Assembly (NCBI RefSeq): GCF_900637305.1
Contig: NZ_LR134365.1
Coordinates: forward strand, 1,666,501 to 1,730,500
DNA from: Cardiobacterium hominis
GTDB lineage: Bacteria > Pseudomonadota > Gammaproteobacteria > Cardiobacteriales > Cardiobacteriaceae
DNA length: 64,000 nucleotides
Direction: 5' to 3'
The notes beneath the pieces were generated by a model, which was not told where the DNA came from, did not search any database, and worked only from the letters and a program-made list of their open reading frames with translations. Shown here one piece after another: positions 42,430-51,229 of the stretch (positions within the stretch are counted from its first letter, which is position 1; each line of letters starts with the position of its first letter). The translations under genes and the position numbers were made by a program.

Positions 42430-42639
42430 TTAGTCCCAAAGTCTGAGGGTGGCGGGCGTTGTCTGTGCGGGTTGCAACGGGATATGGACCGGCGTACCTG
42501 CCACCAGCCGTGGCGTAGACAAAGCGTGCGGGTTGGCATCCATCACGGCGGCTATTCCACGGGTGGTACCGATAGTGCGGTAGCAGACGTCGTCCAGGGT
42601 TTCGTGCTGGTGTGCGATGACGGTCGTGGGGTTTGGCAT
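42430..42639 (-). CDS. X: Tail protein gpX
   Basis: 69 residues, LysM-like gpX: HQHETLDDVCYRTIGTT and LVAGTPVHIPLQ. Standard position between L and the lysis genes. Confidence 0.92.
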   Translation of the reverse strand: MPNPTTVIAHQHETLDDVCYRTIGTTRGIAAVMDANPHALSTPRLVAGTPVHIPLQPAQTTPATLRLWD

Positions 42640-42653
42640 GGGTCATGGCTCCC

Positions 42654-43088
42654 TCATATCAGGGCGATGGTGGCGCGAGATTTACCGAGGACGAGGCGCA
42701 GCGCCTCACGTGAGCGTTGTAGTGCTGTGCGGATGCGGCGCTCCAGTCCATCGGCACGCTCGCTGCCTTTTGCGGTAGTGTCCACATCGCGATACTGCTC
42801 AAGTTCAAATGCCTTGGCGCGTTGATAGACAGCTTGCCGGTAGTGGTGCTGTTTGCTGTTAGGCAAAGGGGTTTGCTGTGCCTCACGCCAGACGGCGAGT
42901 TCGTCGTTGACGAGCAGCACCGCCGTGCTGAGGATTTCGTGGCTGCGCGCGTCGCTGACCGTGTCATCGACCCGCATCCGTTCACGCCAAACAGAGACCC
43001 TGATGGCGGGGTAGTAGTCATCCGTCTGCAGGTCGTCGTTGTAGCGCGGGTCGGTTGTGGCTCGGTGCGGGATAAATGCGCTGCTCAT
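42654..43088 (-). CDS. L: Head completion protein gpL
   Basis: 144 residues; family features include FIPHRATTDPRYN and RRIRTALQRSREALR. Follows M as in P2; the 167-bp gap between M and L (43089-43255) has small stem-loops but no supportable gene. Confidence 0.9.
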   Translation of the reverse strand: MSSAFIPHRATTDPRYNDDLQTDDYYPAIRVSVWRERMRVDDTVSDARSHEILSTAVLLVNDELAVWREAQQTPLPNSKQHHYRQAVYQRAKAFELEQYRDVDTTAKGSERADGLERRIRTALQRSREALRLVLGKSRATIALI

Positions 43089-43255
43089 GGGGCGTCCTTC
43101 TAACTTCTAAAAAGGCCGCCGTGGGAAAACCGGAGAAAAACCAGCGGCGGCAAGTGTGACGAGGTACAAGGTGCGCGGTTGCGGCGGACAGGGTGAAACT
43201 AACTAAAGCCCTGTACCGCCGCGCCCCGCGCGGGCTGAGTTGTCGGGTGTGTGGG

Positions 43256-43927
43256 TTATTCGTTTTTGTCTTGCGCGGTCTGCTCTTTTTCCAGCTGCGC
43301 AAGCAGGGCTTTGCTGCCCACTTTGGGGTTGAGTTCAATGGCGTGGCGCAGATGCGTGATGGCGGCTTCGTCATTGCCTTCGCTGTGCAGGGCTTCGCCG
43401 AGGGCTCGGTGCAGCTTAGCGCGTATCTCATCGACCATATCGTGATCAGCGGTCGCGTCCAGGACTTCGCCGAGCTGTTCGGCACTGATGGCGGGGATGG
43501 TACCGGTCGGGGTACTCAGCCAGCTTTCTGCTGCCATTTCGGCATAGAGCGACGGCAGGTCGCGGGTAAATTGCTCCGGTGCCGGCAGCTTATGGCGCAG
43601 CAGGTAATCGCCAACGGCCAGGGCGCGGTCAATGTCGCCGACATCAAACGCCCAGGGCATCATCTGACTGATGACAGGGTCGGGCACTCCGGCATCGGCG
43701 GCCAAAACGCCGTCGATGTAGCCGTGCCACTCTTGCATCAGTTCTGCCTTTTTCGCCTGCCGTGCCTGCATGGACTGGATGGCAGACAGCTGCCGTTTGT
43801 GCGCGGCCAACTGCGCCAGCGCCAGTTCGTATTCGCTGCCCTGGATGGTTTCTTGCCGTTCGGCAGCACGCTCAGAGGCGATGCGGGCTTCTTCGCGCTG
43901 CTTGTGTAATCTTGCGGGGCTGGCCAT
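43256..43927 (-). CDS. M: Terminase small (endonuclease) subunit gpM
   Basis: 223 residues, P2 gpM. N-terminal basic helix (SPARLHKQREEARIASERAA), MPWAFDVGDIDRALAVGDYLL central motif, and a C-terminal TPR-like stretch (ITHLRHAIELNPKVGSKALL). Cuts cos with P. Confidence 0.92.
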   Translation of the reverse strand: MASPARLHKQREEARIASERAAERQETIQGSEYELALAQLAAHKRQLSAIQSMQARQAKKAELMQEWHGYIDGVLAADAGVPDPVISQMMPWAFDVGDIDRALAVGDYLLRHKLPAPEQFTRDLPSLYAEMAAESWLSTPTGTIPAISAEQLGEVLDATADHDMVDEIRAKLHRALGEALHSEGNDEAAITHLRHAIELNPKVGSKALLAQLEKEQTAQDKNE

Positions 43928-43930
43928 GTC

Positions 43931-44947
43931 TTACTCCCAACCACTACCGTCCGCTTTCGGGACAAGGATGCCTTCGACAAGGCAGCAGGCATCGTAGTCT
44001 TCGATAACGTAGGCTTCGTTCAGGCTGCGGTATTCTTCGATGCGGTCTTTGCGCGGGTTGTCGAGATAGGCAAGGCGCGTGGTGTTGCGCTGGGTGTAGA
44101 TGGACAGATTGGAGAGCGGCGTAATCAAAAAGGCATCGTCCGGGAAAAACGGCACGGACAAGGTGCGCAGGCCGCCGAAGAGCTGACTGACCATCAGTTT
44201 CTCCAGGGCATTACGCTCGGTTGGTGCGCTGCTGTCCCCTATCAAGGCGAGGTATTTGTCGGTGATCAGCTTGCGCCCAGCGATGAGGACGAGATCACCG
44301 TCCTGATACCACGGTTCAATCAGTTCATGCGCAGCGTCATAGACGGCAGCGTCAATGTTTTTGTAATCGTGGCCGGTGATGCCACCGATTTTTTTGCCGG
44401 ACATCACAGCACTGGCCTTATGGTCGCGCAGTTGTTGCAGCCAGCCTTTGTTGACGTCTTGCAAGAGAGGGTTGGTGGTGCGGTTGGTCGTCGCTGCCGC
44501 ACTGGTGCCGTTAAAGCCGATCATCAGGCGGTCACGTGCAATCTGCTTGCTGGTTGCCGCGCGCAGAAGCGCCTGGAATTCGGGGCGGTGCCGCCAAGAG
44601 TCGAGAGTGGCGTAACGGATGTGGGTATCGTAGTTGGTTTGTTCGCAGCGGTATTTGTCCGCGGACAATGCTTTGATGTCACTCGTCTGCCGCTCGGCTG
44701 TGCCGCTGGTATCGGTACGACCGGCGATGGTGCTGTTGACGCCGATATGGACTTTTTCCCCTTCCATCGCATCCACGATGTGGCTGTTGATGAGGCTCAA
44801 AAAGGCGCTGCTTTCCTGAACCTTTTCGACCAGTCTTTGTTCGACGGACGGTTCGACGGCAAATTTTTGCGTGGCGTCGGCAACGCCGTTGAGCTGGGCG
44901 ATGCGGCTCAAGAATTGATTGTAGGCAAGGCGGGTCTGATTATGCAT
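43931..44947 (-). CDS. N: Major capsid protein gpN
   Basis: 338 residues, HK97-fold P2 gpN: N-terminus TRLAYNQFLSRIAQLNGV, KVQESSAFLSLINSHIVD, and IGFNGTSAAATT. Made as precursor and cleaved by O. Between O and M as in P2. Confidence 0.95.
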   Translation of the reverse strand: MHNQTRLAYNQFLSRIAQLNGVADATQKFAVEPSVEQRLVEKVQESSAFLSLINSHIVDAMEGEKVHIGVNSTIAGRTDTSGTAERQTSDIKALSADKYRCEQTNYDTHIRYATLDSWRHRPEFQALLRAATSKQIARDRLMIGFNGTSAAATTNRTTNPLLQDVNKGWLQQLRDHKASAVMSGKKIGGITGHDYKNIDAAVYDAAHELIEPWYQDGDLVLIAGRKLITDKYLALIGDSSAPTERNALEKLMVSQLFGGLRTLSVPFFPDDAFLITPLSNLSIYTQRNTTRLAYLDNPRKDRIEEYRSLNEAYVIEDYDACCLVEGILVPKADGSGWE

Positions 44948-44959
44948 GGTGGTGTGTCC

Positions 44960-45736
44960 TTAGCAATCGGTTTGCGGCTGGCTGCTGCCGGTCGCCATAG
45001 GTCGCGTAGAGGTAAAGTGCTGTTCGGGCGTGGCCGCAAGGGTGGCCGGGGTGCCATCCAGCACAGTGCGAAGAGCGGCGATGTCGGTACTCAGTTTTTG
45101 CAGCGTCTGCTGCGTGGCGGCATGGTTTTGGATGATGCCCTCAGCAAGAGAAACGGTTGCCTCATCCAGTGTGTTCAGACGGGTGTTGGTGTCGGCGGCG
45201 GCTTTGCCCGTTTTCGCAAAGAGACCTTTGATGCGGCCTAGCAAGCCTTGCTCGTTATCGCCGGTGGCAGGGGGCTCGTTTTGCGGGGCGGATTCGCAGT
45301 AGTCAGAAAAGATGTGGGTTCGTTCGCGCTGCTGGGCGGCAGCGAATTTGAGACGGCTGGTACCGACACTGGCCGGACTGTCGGTGACGCCGAGGCCGAC
45401 AAGATAGGCCTCACCGCTACCGGCAAAATTCGGGTCAATCTCAACCGATGTAAATACTTTTTGCCCGGATTGGTTGATCTTGACCAATTCAGGGGTAGGC
45501 GCAAGTTGAGCCAGCAGTATGGTTTTACCTTCGGCGTTCTTGTCAGTTTTGAGGTCGGTGACATCACCGAGAGGGGCAAAGCCGCTGTCGGCGAAGAGAC
45601 CGCGCATGTGTTCGAGCCAGATGCGCGCCCCGTATTTTTTAGGGTCGTAGTTCTTCGCCATTTGCTCCAGGTGGATAGCGCTGATGTTGCGCCCGTCAAC
45701 GGTGGCGCCTTCGGTGGCGACAATGTGGTAAGTCAT
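44960..45736 (-). CDS. O: Capsid scaffold/protease gpO
   Basis: Start ATG 45736 with GGAG before it; the longer frame crosses the P promoter. 258 residues: protease domain (IWLEHMRGLFADSGFAPLGD, LVGLGVTDSPASVGTSRL with the Ser) and a helical scaffold C-terminus. Divergent from P. Confidence 0.92.
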   Translation of the reverse strand: MTYHIVATEGATVDGRNISAIHLEQMAKNYDPKKYGARIWLEHMRGLFADSGFAPLGDVTDLKTDKNAEGKTILLAQLAPTPELVKINQSGQKVFTSVEIDPNFAGSGEAYLVGLGVTDSPASVGTSRLKFAAAQQRERTHIFSDYCESAPQNEPPATGDNEQGLLGRIKGLFAKTGKAAADTNTRLNTLDEATVSLAEGIIQNHAATQQTLQKLSTDIAALRTVLDGTPATLAATPEQHFTSTRPMATGSSQPQTDC

Positions 45737-45737
45737 G

Positions 45738-45755
45738 TGTTCTCCATGCGGTACA
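45738..45755. promoter_or_regulatory. TGT-N12-ACA site in the O/P intergenic region
   Basis: Matches the known binding consensus of P2 Ogr/P4 Delta. Immediately upstream of O; for P it is about 55 bp before a possible start of transcription near 45802. Confidence 0.4.
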
Positions 45756-45800
45756 GTTGCATCCATGATGGGCGGGCATTCGCAGCGGTTCAACGGGCGG

Positions 45801-45870
45801 ATTTCCACAGGGGCGGGCTGCGGAAAATCCGTCTTTGCGCACGCGGAGAGCCCTGCGCACACTGTGCGGC
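45801..45870 (+). promoter_or_regulatory. Candidate late promoter element upstream of P
   Basis: ATTTCCACAG, seven bases, CTGCGGAAAA, then TCCGTC and a GC-rich tract ending GCGGC-ATG. Dyad centre 57 bp before the P start. Matching copy upstream of J in the same relative orientation. Confidence 0.55.
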
Positions 45871-47658
45871 ATGAATGAATCCCGCTACCTACCCCATGAT
45901 GCCACCACCAAACTCAACGCCAAGCTGATGTATTGGCGCGGCTACGGCTGCGCGGAAATCAGCCGCCAGCTGGATGTGCCCATCTCTACCGTGGTGTCTT
46001 GGCGTGATCGTGACAAATGGGATAAAACCAGCGTTGCCCGGCGTATTAACGAGCAGGTGGATATGCGTCTCAGCATGCTGGTCGCCAAAGAAGGCAAGAC
46101 CGCCGAGGATTACAACGAAATCGAATCCCTCAGCAAACTACTTGAGCGCACCGCACGCATCCAGCGCTACGAGTCGGGCGGCAACGAGGCAGATTTGAAC
46201 CCCAATGTCGAACGCCGCTCGAAAAAACACCGTGAGCGTGCGAAGGAACAAAGCAATGCACCCAAAATCAGCACAGACGAGGTCGAGGAATTACGCCGTG
46301 CCTTTTTGGCCAATATTTATCCCCACCAGCGCGCGTGGTACGAACACTCGAAACGCTATGAAATGCGGCAATACGTCAAATCGCGGCAAATCGGCGCGAC
46401 GTACTATTTCGCGCAAGAGGCTTTGATTACTGCGCTGACCACCGGCAAAAACCAGATTTTTATTTCCGCGTCCAAATCACAGGCGCATGTGTTCAAATCC
46501 AACATTGTCGCCTTCGTCGAAAAGACCATTGGCAAGACCCTGCGCGGAGAACACATCAAACTGGGTCCCGAAACTACCCTCTATTTCCTCGGTACCAATT
46601 CCAACACCGCGCAATCGTATTCCGGCGATTTGTATGTGGACGAGTATTTTTGGATTCCGCAATTCGCCAAGATCCAGCATGTGGCCAGCGGCATGACCGT
46701 GCATGATGACCGCCGCATCACCTATTTTTCCACCCCCTCAACGACGACCCACGAAGCCTATCCATTGTGGACGGGGCAGCATTTCAACAAGGGCCGACCA
46801 AAATCTGAGCATATCAATTTGGATGTGTCGCATGCGGCATTGAAAGAGGGGCGTTTGTGCGAGGATGGCTATTTCCGCCAGCTGATTACCATCGAGGACG
46901 CCATCAACAGCGGCTTTGACCGCGTCACCTTGGAAAAACTGCGCATCAAGTTCCCGCCCGGCCAATTTGAAAATCTGCTGATGTGCCAATTCGTCAACGA
47001 CGGCGATAGCATCTTCAAAATGGCCGAATTGCAGCGCTGCATGGTCGATGCCTGGACGGTGTGGCAGGACTACACCCCGCTCGCCGCCCGACCACTCGGC
47101 GATGTGCCGGTGTGGATTGGCTACGATCCCAGCCGCTCGCAAGATGACGCCTCGCTGGTGGTTATTGCCCCGCCGCAGGTGGAGGGCGGCGTGTTCCGCA
47201 TTATCGACAAGCAGAGCTTTAACGGCCTCGATTTCGACGCACAGGCGCGCAAAATCCGCGATTTTTGCCGCATGTACAACGTCGTCCACATTGCCATTGA
47301 TGCCACCGGCATCGGCCAGGCCGTTTATGACCTGGTGCGCCAATTCTTCCCGCGTGTGCGCAAGATTTTGTATTCCGTTGAGGCCAAAAACGAGATGGTT
47401 CTCAAGGCCAAGCAGCTCATCGCCCACGCGCGCCTGCAATGGGACAACGGCTGGACGGACATCGCTCATGCTTTTCTGACCATTCACCAAGCGCAGACCG
47501 GTTCGGGACGGCAGGTAACGTACAAGGCCAGCCGCACCGCCACCACCGGCCACGCCGACCTCGCCTGGGCAACGATGCACGCCCTCATCAATGATCCGCT
47601 TGGCCAGATTGACGAGGCGGGGTTCAGCGGCCGGCGCGGTTTTGCCCGTTCTTTTTAG
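45871..47658 (+). CDS. P: Terminase large (ATPase) subunit gpP
   Basis: Start ATG 45871. 595 residues. N-terminal HTH (YGCAEISRQLDVPISTVVSW), ATPase with RQIGATYYFAQEA as the Walker A region and DLYVDEYFW as Walker B, and C-terminal nuclease-like domain (WIGYDPSRSQDDASLVVIAP). Packages DNA with M. Confidence 0.94.
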   Translation: MNESRYLPHDATTKLNAKLMYWRGYGCAEISRQLDVPISTVVSWRDRDKWDKTSVARRINEQVDMRLSMLVAKEGKTAEDYNEIESLSKLLERTARIQRYESGGNEADLNPNVERRSKKHRERAKEQSNAPKISTDEVEELRRAFLANIYPHQRAWYEHSKRYEMRQYVKSRQIGATYYFAQEALITALTTGKNQIFISASKSQAHVFKSNIVAFVEKTIGKTLRGEHIKLGPETTLYFLGTNSNTAQSYSGDLYVDEYFWIPQFAKIQHVASGMTVHDDRRITYFSTPSTTTHEAYPLWTGQHFNKGRPKSEHINLDVSHAALKEGRLCEDGYFRQLITIEDAINSGFDRVTLEKLRIKFPPGQFENLLMCQFVNDGDSIFKMAELQRCMVDAWTVWQDYTPLAARPLGDVPVWIGYDPSRSQDDASLVVIAPPQVEGGVFRIIDKQSFNGLDFDAQARKIRDFCRMYNVVHIAIDATGIGQAVYDLVRQFFPRVRKILYSVEAKNEMVLKAKQLIAHARLQWDNGWTDIAHAFLTIHQAQTGSGRQVTYKASRTATTGHADLAWATMHALINDPLGQIDEAGFSGRRGFARSF

Positions 47659-47666
47659 GAGATTTT

Positions 47667-48665
47667 ATGACTGACAAGCATTTTTTTACATGGAGTGACC
47701 CAATTCCGGTCACGGGGCCGATGTTGTTGGAGTTTTTGGAATGCGCCTATAACGGCCAATATTATGAATTTCCGTTTTCCATTGACGCGCATGCCAAATA
47801 TTATTATTCGCTACTCTATATCCGCAGCGCATTACAAGCAAAAGTCAATATTCTTTCCAGCTGCTATCAGCCACATCCATTATTCCCGCGTCAAGCATTT
47901 GCGCAGTTGGCAATGGATTATTTGTGGTTTGGCAATGCTTATCTGGAAAAATCGGTTGCGCGTACCGGAAAATTACTTGCCCTGCGCCCCAGCCCGGCCA
48001 AATTCACCCGCCGCGATAAAGACAACCGCTATAAATTTATCAGTAATGGCGACGGTATTCTGCATGGTTACACCGTGCATGATTTCCCACCCGGTGCGGT
48101 ATTGCATTTATTGGAACCGGATGTGAATCAGGAATTGTACGGCGTGCCGGAATGGTTACCGGCCATTCAAGCGGCCTTGCTCAATGAGGCCGCAACCAAA
48201 TTCAGGCTGCGTTATTATCAAAACGGTTCACATGCGGGCTATATCCTCTATCTGACCGACGCCAATATCAATGAAGACGACATTAAGAATTTAGAGGATG
48301 AATTGAAGGCATCAAAAGGGCCAGGGAATTTCCGCAACTTGCTCCTGTATTCCCCCAATGGCAACAAGGATGGGATTCAGTTGTTACCGATTTCAGAGGT
48401 GGCCGCCAAGGATGAATTCATGAACATCAAGGCTGTCTCCCGCGACGACCAGCTCGCCGCCTGCCGCGTCCCCCCCAACCTGATCGGCATCGTCCCGACA
48501 AACAGCAGCGGCTTCGGCAGTATCACCGATGCCGCCAAGATTTTTGCCCGCAACGAGGTACAGCCATTGCAGGAGCGCTTTACGCAGATCAACGCCTGGC
48601 TGGGTGAGGAGATTGTGCGCTTTGTGCCCTACGACATCGGCGAAGTTGCAGACAGCAAAGCATAA
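47667..48665 (+). CDS. Q: Portal protein gpQ
   Basis: 332 residues, P2 gpQ/PBSX family: DLLWFGNAYLEK-type motif (MDYLWFGNAYLEK), VPEWLPAIQAALLNEAATKFRLRYY, and PPNLIGIVPTNSSGFGSI. Lower GC than P in its first two thirds. Forms the head vertex ring. Confidence 0.94.
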   Translation: MTDKHFFTWSDPIPVTGPMLLEFLECAYNGQYYEFPFSIDAHAKYYYSLLYIRSALQAKVNILSSCYQPHPLFPRQAFAQLAMDYLWFGNAYLEKSVARTGKLLALRPSPAKFTRRDKDNRYKFISNGDGILHGYTVHDFPPGAVLHLLEPDVNQELYGVPEWLPAIQAALLNEAATKFRLRYYQNGSHAGYILYLTDANINEDDIKNLEDELKASKGPGNFRNLLLYSPNGNKDGIQLLPISEVAAKDEFMNIKAVSRDDQLAACRVPPNLIGIVPTNSSGFGSITDAAKIFARNEVQPLQERFTQINAWLGEEIVRFVPYDIGEVADSKA

Positions 48666-48694
48666 AAAAAGCCCCCGCGAGGGGCTTTTCTTTT
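48665..48694. terminator. Bidirectional terminator between Q and ant
   Basis: AAAAGCCCC-CGCGA-GGGGCTTTT with A and T runs on both sides, between convergent genes. Confidence 0.88.
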
Positions 48695-49550
48695 AGGTGA
48701 ATTTGAACAGGTAACAGCGGACGTAGCGCGGTTTGTCCGGTGTGGCCAAAGCGCTATTCACCGTAACCGAGGCGCCGATGAAGCGGGGCGCCCGGCTTTG
48801 CGGTAGGGCACGCAACAAGGCACTGCGGTGCGGCAGCGGTACGCCACTGGCTTCGGCGACACGCATGACTTCGTTAAGGTTGAGAGCGAGCACGCCCACC
48901 TCGCGGTGGTGGTTCAGATGGTAGCCGACTGCCGCATCTTCCAGGGTCGCCACCGCCTGAAAAAATTGTGCTAGCGTCGCCCGGGTCAGATCGTCCAGCA
49001 AGTCATTGTCGTCCGGCGGCTGGAATGCGCTCAGCGCCGGCACGGCAAAGCCCAACCGCTCGCTGACGTGTCGGTACTGGTCGTAAATTTCCTGCCGCAT
49101 CACCGCATCGCGACTGCGCTGCAAGGCCTGCAACAGGCTGAGGCGTTGGTTGAGGTAACGGATTTCGTCGGCTGGAGTCAGGGTGCCGTAGCTGCCTTTA
49201 CCGTGCCAATAGTTATAAAGGACAACGTAGCATTCCCGCTGATAGGCAAGAACACGCGCGCGGATGTCTTCTTTGACGCGGCTGGCATCAATCCCAAAAA
49301 GCCAGCCATTGATCATGTCCAGGGGCAGGCAGACCATTTCCCGGCTTTTGCCGTCGGTGGCAACTACCTTTATCACACAGGCAGTTGAATTGAGCGTTTC
49401 GTCACGGCTGACACGTTGCCTTTGTCCTTCCCAATCCAGCCCCATTTGCTCACACAGCGCCTTCATGCCGACATGCGGCTTGCCGTTGTGCAGTACGGTC
49501 GGTACGGGATTGCCGTGAATATTGACATAGACGATTTCGTTTCTATTCAT
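48693..49550 (-). CDS. Ant-like phage antirepressor (P22_AR_N)
   Basis: Start ATG 49550 (NRNEIVYVNIHGNPVPTVLH). 285 residues. The N-terminal ~110 residues are the P22 Ant N-domain (GMKALCEQMGLDWEGQRQRV, MVCLPLDMINGWLFGIDASRV), followed by a helical domain. Antirepressors bind the repressor to trigger lytic growth. Expression is probably controlled by the leader RNA upstream. Confidence 0.88.
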   Translation of the reverse strand: MNRNEIVYVNIHGNPVPTVLHNGKPHVGMKALCEQMGLDWEGQRQRVSRDETLNSTACVIKVVATDGKSREMVCLPLDMINGWLFGIDASRVKEDIRARVLAYQRECYVVLYNYWHGKGSYGTLTPADEIRYLNQRLSLLQALQRSRDAVMRQEIYDQYRHVSERLGFAVPALSAFQPPDDNDLLDDLTRATLAQFFQAVATLEDAAVGYHLNHHREVGVLALNLNEVMRVAEASGVPLPHRSALLRALPQSRAPRFIGASVTVNSALATPDKPRYVRCYLFKFT

Positions 49551-49563
49551 GACGGTTTTCTCC

Positions 49564-49791
49564 TCACCCCTGCGCCTGACCACTGCGGTTTGCGGCATCG
49601 ATCGCTTTCAGCTCGGCCACGCAGCGTTCCAGGCGGTCGTTCAGGTAATGCAGCAGCATGGCGGTGTTGTCCGGCGCAAGATTGTCGGCGGAATTAAACA
49701 GGGTGGCGATGTCGTCGTAGGCGCGGCAGAGATGATCAAGGTTGCCGTAGTCGTAGATAACGTCGAAAAGACGGGCGGTAGGGGTGCGCAT
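49564..49791 (-). CDS. Small Icd-position protein upstream of ant, 75 aa
   Basis: ATG 49791 with AGGAG 6 bp upstream, inside the leader's second CTAAATAACAG copy. Helical acidic protein (LFDVIYDYGNLDHLCRAYDDIATL). Takes the place of icd in P1/P7 c4-icd-ant operons; sequence similarity to Icd is not evident, so only position supports analogy. Confidence 0.6.
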   Translation of the reverse strand: MRTPTARLFDVIYDYGNLDHLCRAYDDIATLFNSADNLAPDNTAMLLHYLNDRLERCVAELKAIDAANRSGQAQG

Positions 49792-49985
49792 GTTGGGCTC
49801 CTGTTATTTAGTGGCAGCCGCCAAGAGGGCGGCGGGTCTCAACTACCGTAACAGACGGCTGGCGGTATTCCCCGCAGGTGTTGTATTTCCGCCTATCGAC
49901 CCGCCCTGTATGCGTCCCGGATATGGGCATAAAAAATCCGCTGTCTGACGGGTGCGGATTGCCGCTGTTATTTAGTAGTACGCGC
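49792..49985 (-). ncRNA. C4-like leader RNA controlling ant
   Basis: A transcript from the promoter below would begin at ACTACTAAATAACAG (49979-49965), form a terminator hairpin AATCCGC/GCGGAT plus T6 (49960-49931), and on read-through reach CTGTTACGGTAGTT (49854-49841) and a second CACTAAATAACAG (49813-49801) that contains the RBS of the next gene. The central segment can pair with either copy. This gene order and the antisense-like pairing match C4 RNAs of P1/P4/P7; Rfam membership is inference. Confidence 0.6.
49931..49960 (-). terminator. Attenuator-like terminator in the leader
   Basis: AATCCGC, 12-base loop, GCGGATT with T run, leftward strand, about 20-50 bases after the predicted transcription start. 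It would release a ~49-nt RNA. Confidence 0.7.
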
Positions 49986-50014
49986 ACTGTATGCCCGTAG
50001 GCAGGGCTTGTCAA
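49986..50014 (-). promoter_or_regulatory. Promoter of the leader RNA / ant operon
   Basis: Perfect TTGACA (50014-50009), 17-bp spacer, TACAGT (49991-49986). Strongest sigma70-like promoter in the phage. Confidence 0.75.
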
Positions 50015-50039
50015 GCAACGTAATGCCGCCTAGCGTCGA

Positions 50040-50432
50040 GATGGGGTGGTGATTCACCATCCCCTTCATCCCTCCACTTCCTGCGCTCTACATTTGGCCA
50101 AAAGGGGGGCGAATCGCCACCCTCCTTTCATCCTTCCTGTTTCGACACAGTCCGTGACGTTTTGCTGTACCTATCGTTTCCCCATTTTCGGCAGAAAAAT
50201 CAATCGACGTTCTGCCCCCGGCCTGCGCGCACAACTCCGCCCCACGCCCGCGCGCTTTTGCCAGGGGGAGTTGCATCTTTTTACCAGCCGAAAAATCCGC
50301 ACCGTTAATAGGCGGACTGGCCGATTACCTCTCCCCAATATCTGCGCAAACCACCACAGCATTGTGACTCCTATTTTGTCCGTACACCCCAGGGATGACA
50401 GGGAGAAATTTCTAAAAGTGCATGGGGGTAGT
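50040..50432. other. Non-coding stretch upstream of the leader promoter
   Basis: No convincing gene. Overlapping short frames on the minus strand (e.g. ATG 50276 to 50088, 62 codons) lack good RBS. Nothing else recognised. Confidence 0.4.
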
Positions 50433-50721
50433 GGGAAAAGTGCAACATCCGCAATATGCCCTTTTTTCTAGGCTTAACCCAATGTTTTATAAAGGATTGC
50501 CATGTGGCAAAAAAGTGCAATTTTTTGCCACAAAAAGTGCAATATTTTTTAACGCGCTGTTTTTAATACATTTATTTTTTCGAGTTTGTGGCAAAAAAAA
50601 GTGCAACATGATTGCACTTATATTGCACTTTTATTGCACTTTGAGGGTTCTCAATTTCTCTTTCTGTTTCATTGTGTTAAGCGTATTTTTTCGGTCATGT
50701 TGCACATGTTGCACTTTTCCC
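50433..50721. repeat. GTGCAA iteron array flanked by 16-bp inverted repeats
   Basis: Nine exact copies of GTGCAA/TTGCAC: GTGCAA at 50440, 50515, 50537, 50601, and TTGCAC at 50612, 50623, 50634, 50700, 50710. The outer copies lie in perfect 16-bp inverted repeats GGGAAAAGTGCAACAT (50433-50448) and its complement (50706-50721). A TGTGGCAAAAAA/TTTTTTGCCACA palindrome surrounds the second copy (50503-50532). AT-rich, non-coding. Confidence 0.85.
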
Positions 50722-50795
50722 GATACCCCCCACGACTTTTGAGCGCGGTTGCCTCGCGTGTGCGTACGCGCGCACATGTTACGTGGGACTGTCTG

Positions 50796-50819
50796 TAGCG
50801 CTAAAAGTAGTGCTTTTTT
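50796..50819. terminator. Weak hairpin near attR
   Basis: AGCGCT/AGTGCT with T6 between the iteron array and attR; could end transcripts running toward the host. Remainder of 50722-50870 shows nothing else but a GTGCG/CGCAC palindrome. Confidence 0.35.
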
Positions 50820-50870
50820 GCTCACCCACTTATAACCTACTGTTTTTATGCCTATAAATAAGAAAGATTT

Positions 50871-50889
50871 AATCCCCCCGCCTCCACCA
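50871..50889 (+). other. attR core (19 bp)
   Basis: Exact copy of the last 19 bases of ssrA including CCA. The attB-side sequence with the ssrA terminator follows directly. Confidence 0.92.
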
Positions 50890-50898
50890 ATACCCAAA

Positions 50899-50930
50899 AT
50901 CCCAACCACTCATCGGTTGGGATTTTTTTT
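50899..50930 (+). terminator. Displaced native ssrA terminator
   Basis: ATCCCAACC-ACTCATC-GGTTGGGAT followed by eight T, ten bases beyond the attR core. In an unoccupied chromosome it would follow ssrA directly. Confidence 0.85.
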
Positions 50931-51229
50931 GCCCGTTCCCCCAGTGTTGGCGCGGTTTCCGGGCCTTGCCTCGCGAGCGCCGCCCCCGCGAAGTCGGCGT
51001 TTTTGCCCCCCACCGACGCCTCTCTGTTCTCCGTTTTCTCTGGTGGCCACGCGATCGTTCCCAAGGTCATTTCCTTTGCTAACGCAGGTTTAGAGGCGGT
51101 CGTTTGTGGCTAGCAACTCCTGTAGCGGTGGCGACTGAGTGCCAAGCGGCCACAAAAAAACCGTCCGCAGGCGGTTGCTGGCGCTGGGTGCAACGCGCTC
51201 ACCCGGGTAGCTGGATGCGTTGCAGACTG
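50931..51229. other. Gap with no supportable gene
   Basis: About 300 bp of GC-rich sequence between the ssrA terminator and the IS remnant. No full ORF, tRNA or serC 3' end recognised. Confidence 0.5.

Larger units (their letters stand above)
13188..50889. mobile_element. P2-like prophage integrated in ssrA
   Basis: About 37.7 kb between two perfect 19-bp copies of the ssrA 3' end. It contains a tyrosine integrase adjoining attL, a lysogeny/early region, conversion genes and the complete P2-type set of capsid, terminase, tail and lysis genes in P2 order. No late structural gene looks broken. One small early gene carries a nonsense codon. Inducibility is therefore plausible. Confidence 0.93.

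Noticed and set aside
49808..50014. Open frame on the minus strand starting TTG, 68 codons
   Set aside because: Its TTG start is the -35 box of a near-perfect promoter and it spans a terminator and the leader RNA; conserved-looking peptide is better explained by conserved RNA.
50046..50471. 141-codon + strand frame near attR
   Set aside because: No RBS, odd composition, overlaps the iteron array and other frames; looks random.
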